A DNA stretch of 27,330 nucleotides from Fidelibacterota bacterium (lineage in GTDB: Bacteria > Fidelibacterota > Marinisomatia > SCGC-AAA003-L08 > D37C17). This document shows, piece after piece, positions 24,265-27,330 of the stretch. The position numbers and the translations under genes are program-made. The stretch is from NCBI GenBank assembly GCA_002707765.1, contig PANV01000018.1, positions 1 to 27,330 of the forward strand, given 5' to 3'. Below the pieces are notes generated by a model. It ran no database searches and was not told the origin of the DNA. It saw only the letters and a list, made by a program, of their open reading frames with translations. Every line of letters starts with the position of its first letter. The first letter of the stretch is position 1.

Positions 24265-26205
24265 TTAATTTAATTCTACTTTGCAGATTACATTAATATC
24301 AATTTTCATACCATGTTTTATTGATTGTTTTACTACTCTTCCTGATGAACTTGATGGTTCTAAAATAAAATTCATTTCTTTAGCAATTTTTAAGGCTTCT
24401 TTTAAAGTTTTTCCTTTAAGATTTGGAAATCGATTTTTAAAAAATTTTGTATCTTTGCTAAAAGTATTTTCTGCTACTTCATTTTGAATTTCAATTGTCT
24501 TATCAATATTTTTAGCAATTTTCTCATGCGCATAATCATTTTGGATGAGTATTCTTTTTATAACCTCTCTTGATGATGGTACAGCTGATAGATTTGCCCA
24601 ATGCTTTCCATATTCTGGTTCATCAATAGAAATAATCATAACATAATCAGGGTTGTTTGATGGAAAAATTGAAGCAAATGTTGCAATATAGTTGTTAAGA
24701 TGTCCATTTTTATATTTTTGAGCTGTTCCAGTTTTACCTGCTATATCATATTCAACTAAATCCAATGATGTAGCTGTTCCTGTACTCACAACTTCCTCTA
24801 ACATTTCTAAAATCATTTCTGATATATCTTCATTTATTACCCTTCTAATTATTTTATTTTTATTTTCATAAATGATTTTATCATTTTTATATATTTTCTT
24901 CACAATAGATGGTTTTAGTAAATACCCTCCATTTGCGATTGCAGAATAAGCCATTGCTAATTGAAGATTGGTTATTGATAACTCTTGACCAATAGATAAA
25001 TAGTTTTTAGAAGTTTTAGACCATTGATTAAAATTTCTAATTTTTCCACTGGATTCATTATTTAGAGGTATATTTGTTTGGTTACCAAAACCAAATTTTT
25101 TTATTATTTTAAATAAGGATTTCTCGTCATAAAAATCTGATAATTTGCTAATGCCGATATTACTTGAGTGTATTAATATTTCTTCAAAGCTTAGCATTCC
25201 ATTTTCTTCATGATCATGCATAAGTTTATTATTGCTTAATTTATATACTCCATTCTCACAAAAAATAGAATCATTAGTATCGAATAAATCATTATCTAAT
25301 ATTAAAGCATATGGCAGTATCTTAAATGTTGATCCAGGTTCATAACTATTAGAAATGACAGCATTATTAAAACTTTCCATTGGAAATTCATTATAGTAGT
25401 TTGGATTAAAATCAGGTATCGATGCCATTGCTAAAATTTCACCATTCTTAGGATTTACTATTAATCCATTTGCAGAAATTGAATTATTATCATTAACAGC
25501 TTTCCTTAATTCTTCTTGAAGTATTTTTTGCAAATTCATATCAATTGTTAAGTCGATATCGTAACCGCTAAAATTATGAGAATTAAGAAAGTCTTCTTCG
25601 TAATATTTCCCTTTTGCACCTTTCTTTAATTTTATTTTAACAGTATCACCATTTAAGATGTTGTTCAGTTCTCCTTCTATACCAATTATACCATTGCCGC
25701 TATTATCAACATATCCGATTACTTGTGAACCAAATTCATTATATTTATAAAATCTATTAGATCTTTTATTGTATCTAAGACCTTTTATTTTTTTAATTTT
25801 ATTTAAAATCAAATATGCTTCTTCATTTGATACATTTTTTTCAATAATCAAATAGTTAGATTGTTTTTTTAGCTCACTTAAATAGTAATTTTTATCTTTA
25901 TTAAAAACATCTGTAAATAAAGAGGCTATTTTTTCTTTATCAAATTTTTTATAGGTATTTATCCAAAAGTCATATTTATTTGTTGTTACAGCTAATTCGT
26001 TTTTATTTCTATCAAGAATTTTTCCTCTTTCACCTATAGAAGTTCTGGTTTTTATTGAATCTTTATTTATTTGACTTGATAATTCTGGGTGATCAAATAT
26101 CTGAAGGTAAAAAAAATTAGATAGAATATATAATGAAATGCATATTATTATAACATTTAAGTTATTTATTCTTTTACTATACATTTCAAAATATTTATTA
26201 TTCAT
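24265..26205 (-). CDS. ftsI: Class B penicillin-binding protein FtsI (PBP3 type) with C-terminal PASTA domain
   Basis: A 646-residue division transpeptidase that cross-links septal peptidoglycan. In ATG-start numbering: one N-terminal helix (about 14-34), and the PBP dimerisation domain with ERGKILDRN (59-67). The transpeptidase domain has the active Ser292 in STFK (292-295), SSN (347-349) and KTGT (491-494). A single PASTA domain covers about 586-646 (FPNLKGKTLKEALKIA). A terminal PASTA is absent from E. coli PBP3 but seen in many other phyla. I preferred ATG 26205; an in-frame TTG at 26217 adds four residues. It overlaps ftsL by 8 nt, and an obvious ribosome site is lacking. Confidence 0.96.
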   Translation of the reverse strand: MNNKYFEMYSKRINNLNVIIICISLYILSNFFYLQIFDHPELSSQINKDSIKTRTSIGERGKILDRNKNELAVTTNKYDFWINTYKKFDKEKIASLFTDVFNKDKNYYLSELKKQSNYLIIEKNVSNEEAYLILNKIKKIKGLRYNKRSNRFYKYNEFGSQVIGYVDNSGNGIIGIEGELNNILNGDTVKIKLKKGAKGKYYEEDFLNSHNFSGYDIDLTIDMNLQKILQEELRKAVNDNNSISANGLIVNPKNGEILAMASIPDFNPNYYNEFPMESFNNAVISNSYEPGSTFKILPYALILDNDLFDTNDSIFCENGVYKLSNNKLMHDHEENGMLSFEEILIHSSNIGISKLSDFYDEKSLFKIIKKFGFGNQTNIPLNNESSGKIRNFNQWSKTSKNYLSIGQELSITNLQLAMAYSAIANGGYLLKPSIVKKIYKNDKIIYENKNKIIRRVINEDISEMILEMLEEVVSTGTATSLDLVEYDIAGKTGTAQKYKNGHLNNYIATFASIFPSNNPDYVMIISIDEPEYGKHWANLSAVPSSREVIKRILIQNDYAHEKIAKNIDKTIEIQNEVAENTFSKDTKFFKNRFPNLKGKTLKEALKIAKEMNFILEPSSSSGRVVKQSIKHGMKIDINVICKVELN

Positions 26206-26494
26206 TTCTAATGTCAATTATTTCTGGTTCTGGGAGTTTAGCAATCATATTATCTTTAACCTTAGAAAAAATAAATTTTTCACTTGAAAATTTTTCTTTT
26301 TCACTTTGTAATCTTTTTACAATACTCCTATTCTTAATATTAGATATTTTTATTTCTGAGATTTCATTCCTAAGTTTTGCACATTGATTTTTTATAGTTA
26401 GAAATGTGATTAAAAAAGCTGATAATAAAAAAATTGAAAAAATGTATTTTAAAAAGGTATCTAAAGATTTATTTTTTTTATTTTTTCTATTCAT
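26198..26494 (-). CDS. ftsL: FtsL-like division protein
   Basis: A 98-residue bitopic protein with a Lys/Asn-rich N terminus, one helix at about residues 13-31 and a heptad-like coiled-coil segment after it (about 35-75, e.g. CAKLRNEISEIK and KRLQSEKEKFSSE). Sequence similarity is weak, as in all FtsL families. The call rests on topology, size and position between rsmH and ftsI, the standard place of ftsL. FtsL would pair with an FtsB-like protein (not in the window) and FtsQ to activate FtsWI. The start shares ATGA with the rsmH stop (26491-26494). Confidence 0.85.
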   Translation of the reverse strand: MNRKNKKNKSLDTFLKYIFSIFLLSAFLITFLTIKNQCAKLRNEISEIKISNIKNRSIVKRLQSEKEKFSSEKFIFSKVKDNMIAKLPEPEIIDIRNE

Positions 26495-27330
26495 GCTAAC
26501 TCAGCAATCCTTAACTTTGCACTCTTTGAACGAGAATTTTCAAGTAGTTCCTCTTTAGATGCTACAATTGGTTTTTTGGTAATGATTTTGAAGCTATAAT
26601 CACTACAATTTCGTTCTGGTTTAAAATAATCGTATTCATTCATCAATATATTTTTCTTGAAGAAATGTTTAACTATTCTATCTTCAATTGAATGAAAGCT
26701 TATCACTGCTATCCTACCTCCTTTTTTTAAAAATTGGGGGGCTAATTTCAAAGTTTTTTTGAAATTATTTATTTCATCATTAACACCAATTCTAATTGAT
26801 TGAAAGACTCTAGATAAAATTTTATTATTACAACCACCTAAAGAATCATAAATTGCTTTTTTTAAATCTTCTGTTGTTTCCATTTTATTTTGTTCTGTCA
26901 TATCAATTATTTTTTTTGCTATTTTTTTTGCATGGCTTATTTCTGCATAAGTTTGAATTAATAGTATTAATTCTTTCTCATTTATATTATATAAATATTC
27001 TTTAGCATCTAGTTGATTTTCCGGATTAAATCGCATATCTAGTTTGCTTTTTCGTGTGTAAGAAAATCCTCTATGCTCTGAATCTATTTGGTGTGAGGAG
27101 ATACCTAAGTCAAATAAAAAACCATCAACTTTTTTAATACCCAATTCATATAGAGTTTCTGGAAACTCGCAATATGATTTATGATAAAGTGAAAATTTTT
27201 TGTTTTTCACATACTGAAGTTTTTCTTTTGCTTTTTTCAGAGCATAAGGATCTAAATCAAAACCAATCAAAAAGCCTTTCTCGTTGATTTTCTTTAGGAT
27301 TTCGCTTGAATGTCCAGCAAATCCGAGAGT
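26491..27330 (-). CDS. rsmH: 16S rRNA (cytosine-1402-N4)-methyltransferase RsmH (5' end beyond window)
   Basis: The frame is open from the right edge to the TGA at 26491-26493, giving 279 residues without the start. The visible N-terminal part includes TLGFAGHS (SAM-binding motif I region of MraW, ...DaTLGxGGHS) and IGFDLDPYAL. Downstream are FDLGISSHQID, GFSYTRKSKLDMRF, SRVFQSIRIGVNDEI and ISFHSIEDRIVK, all hallmark RsmH segments. It methylates C1402 of 16S rRNA at N4 using S-adenosylmethionine. A TTG at 27270 that could look like a start is internal, because motif I lies upstream of it. Only about 25-35 residues should be missing. mraZ, if present, would lie further right. Confidence 0.98.
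   Translation of the reverse strand, partial: TLGFAGHSSEILKKINEKGFLIGFDLDPYALKKAKEKLQYVKNKKFSLYHKSYCEFPETLYELGIKKVDGFLFDLGISSHQIDSEHRGFSYTRKSKLDMRFNPENQLDAKEYLYNINEKELILLIQTYAEISHAKKIAKKIIDMTEQNKMETTEDLKKAIYDSLGGCNNKILSRVFQSIRIGVNDEINNFKKTLKLAPQFLKKGGRIAVISFHSIEDRIVKHFFKKNILMNEYDYFKPERNCSDYSFKIITKKPIVASKEELLENSRSKSAKLRIAELA

Noticed and set aside
21650..24487. Several 60-72 codon plus-strand frames opposite murF, murE and ftsI
   Set aside because: All are antisense to conserved coding sequence with shadow-type composition; none has a domain or start signal.
27268..27270. TTG at 27270 as the start of rsmH
   Set aside because: The frame continues to the window edge with the SAM-binding TLGFAGHS motif upstream, so the TTG is an internal Leu codon.
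1..27330. CRISPR arrays, tRNA/rRNA genes, insertion sequences, phage genes, toxin-antitoxin or defence systems
   Set aside because: No repeated spacer pattern, cloverleaf-like segment, transposase, integrase or nuclease motif was noticed on reading; the many A/T runs reflect base composition.

Overview
The window is a gene-dense, very AT-rich (well under 30 % G+C by eye) piece of a bacterial chromosome with almost no intergenic DNA. Several traits point to a diderm of the FCB superphylum, most plausibly a streamlined marine lineage such as Candidatus Marinimicrobia (SAR406). These are the tail of a plant-like leucine-rich-repeat protein with a Cys-rich end, a Bacteroidota-style orphan sensor kinase, a small DUF4295-like basic protein, a class B PBP with a PASTA tail, and a meso-DAP-type MurE. 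This placement is inference; no rRNA or other phylogenetic anchor is present.

Left edge (1-1053): the 3' end of an LRR protein, then a divergent pair of tiny genes. One is a CPXCG-type Cys-rich protein on the minus strand (373-561). The other is a TIGR02450-type Trp-rich protein on the plus strand (612-815). A 77-residue two-helix membrane protein (820-1053) follows.

Plus-strand block (about 820-11410): pgeF, uppP, holA, an ECF sigma factor with its membrane anti-sigma, a 60-residue basic protein, a glycan module (membrane GT2, GT4, soluble GT2, YfhO-type giant membrane protein) and an orphan histidine kinase. Most junctions overlap by a few bases; only two gaps (80 and 37 nt, around the 60-residue gene) could hold promoters or terminators. 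The pairing of a CsbB/GtrB-like polyprenyl-phosphate sugar synthase with a YfhO-like GT-C, downstream of an ECF sigma/anti-sigma pair and UppP, suggests a regulated envelope-glycosylation system. This is the most interesting hypothesis in the window.

Minus-strand block (11391-27330): a compact division and cell wall (dcw) cluster, read right to left as rsmH (5' end cut by the window), ftsL, ftsI, murE, murF, mraY, murD, ftsW, murG, murC, murB, ftsQ, ftsA, ftsZ. All junctions are overlaps or gaps of at most 12 nt, so the visible part looks like one translationally coupled operon. It makes lipid II from UDP-MurNAc precursors (MurB-F, MraY, MurG) and builds the divisome (FtsZ/A/Q/L/W/I). The two blocks converge: the kinase and ftsZ reading frames overlap by 20 nt, inside one perfect inverted repeat.

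I saw no tRNA, rRNA, CRISPR array, insertion sequence or prophage. No stretch longer than about 90 nt lacks a gene.
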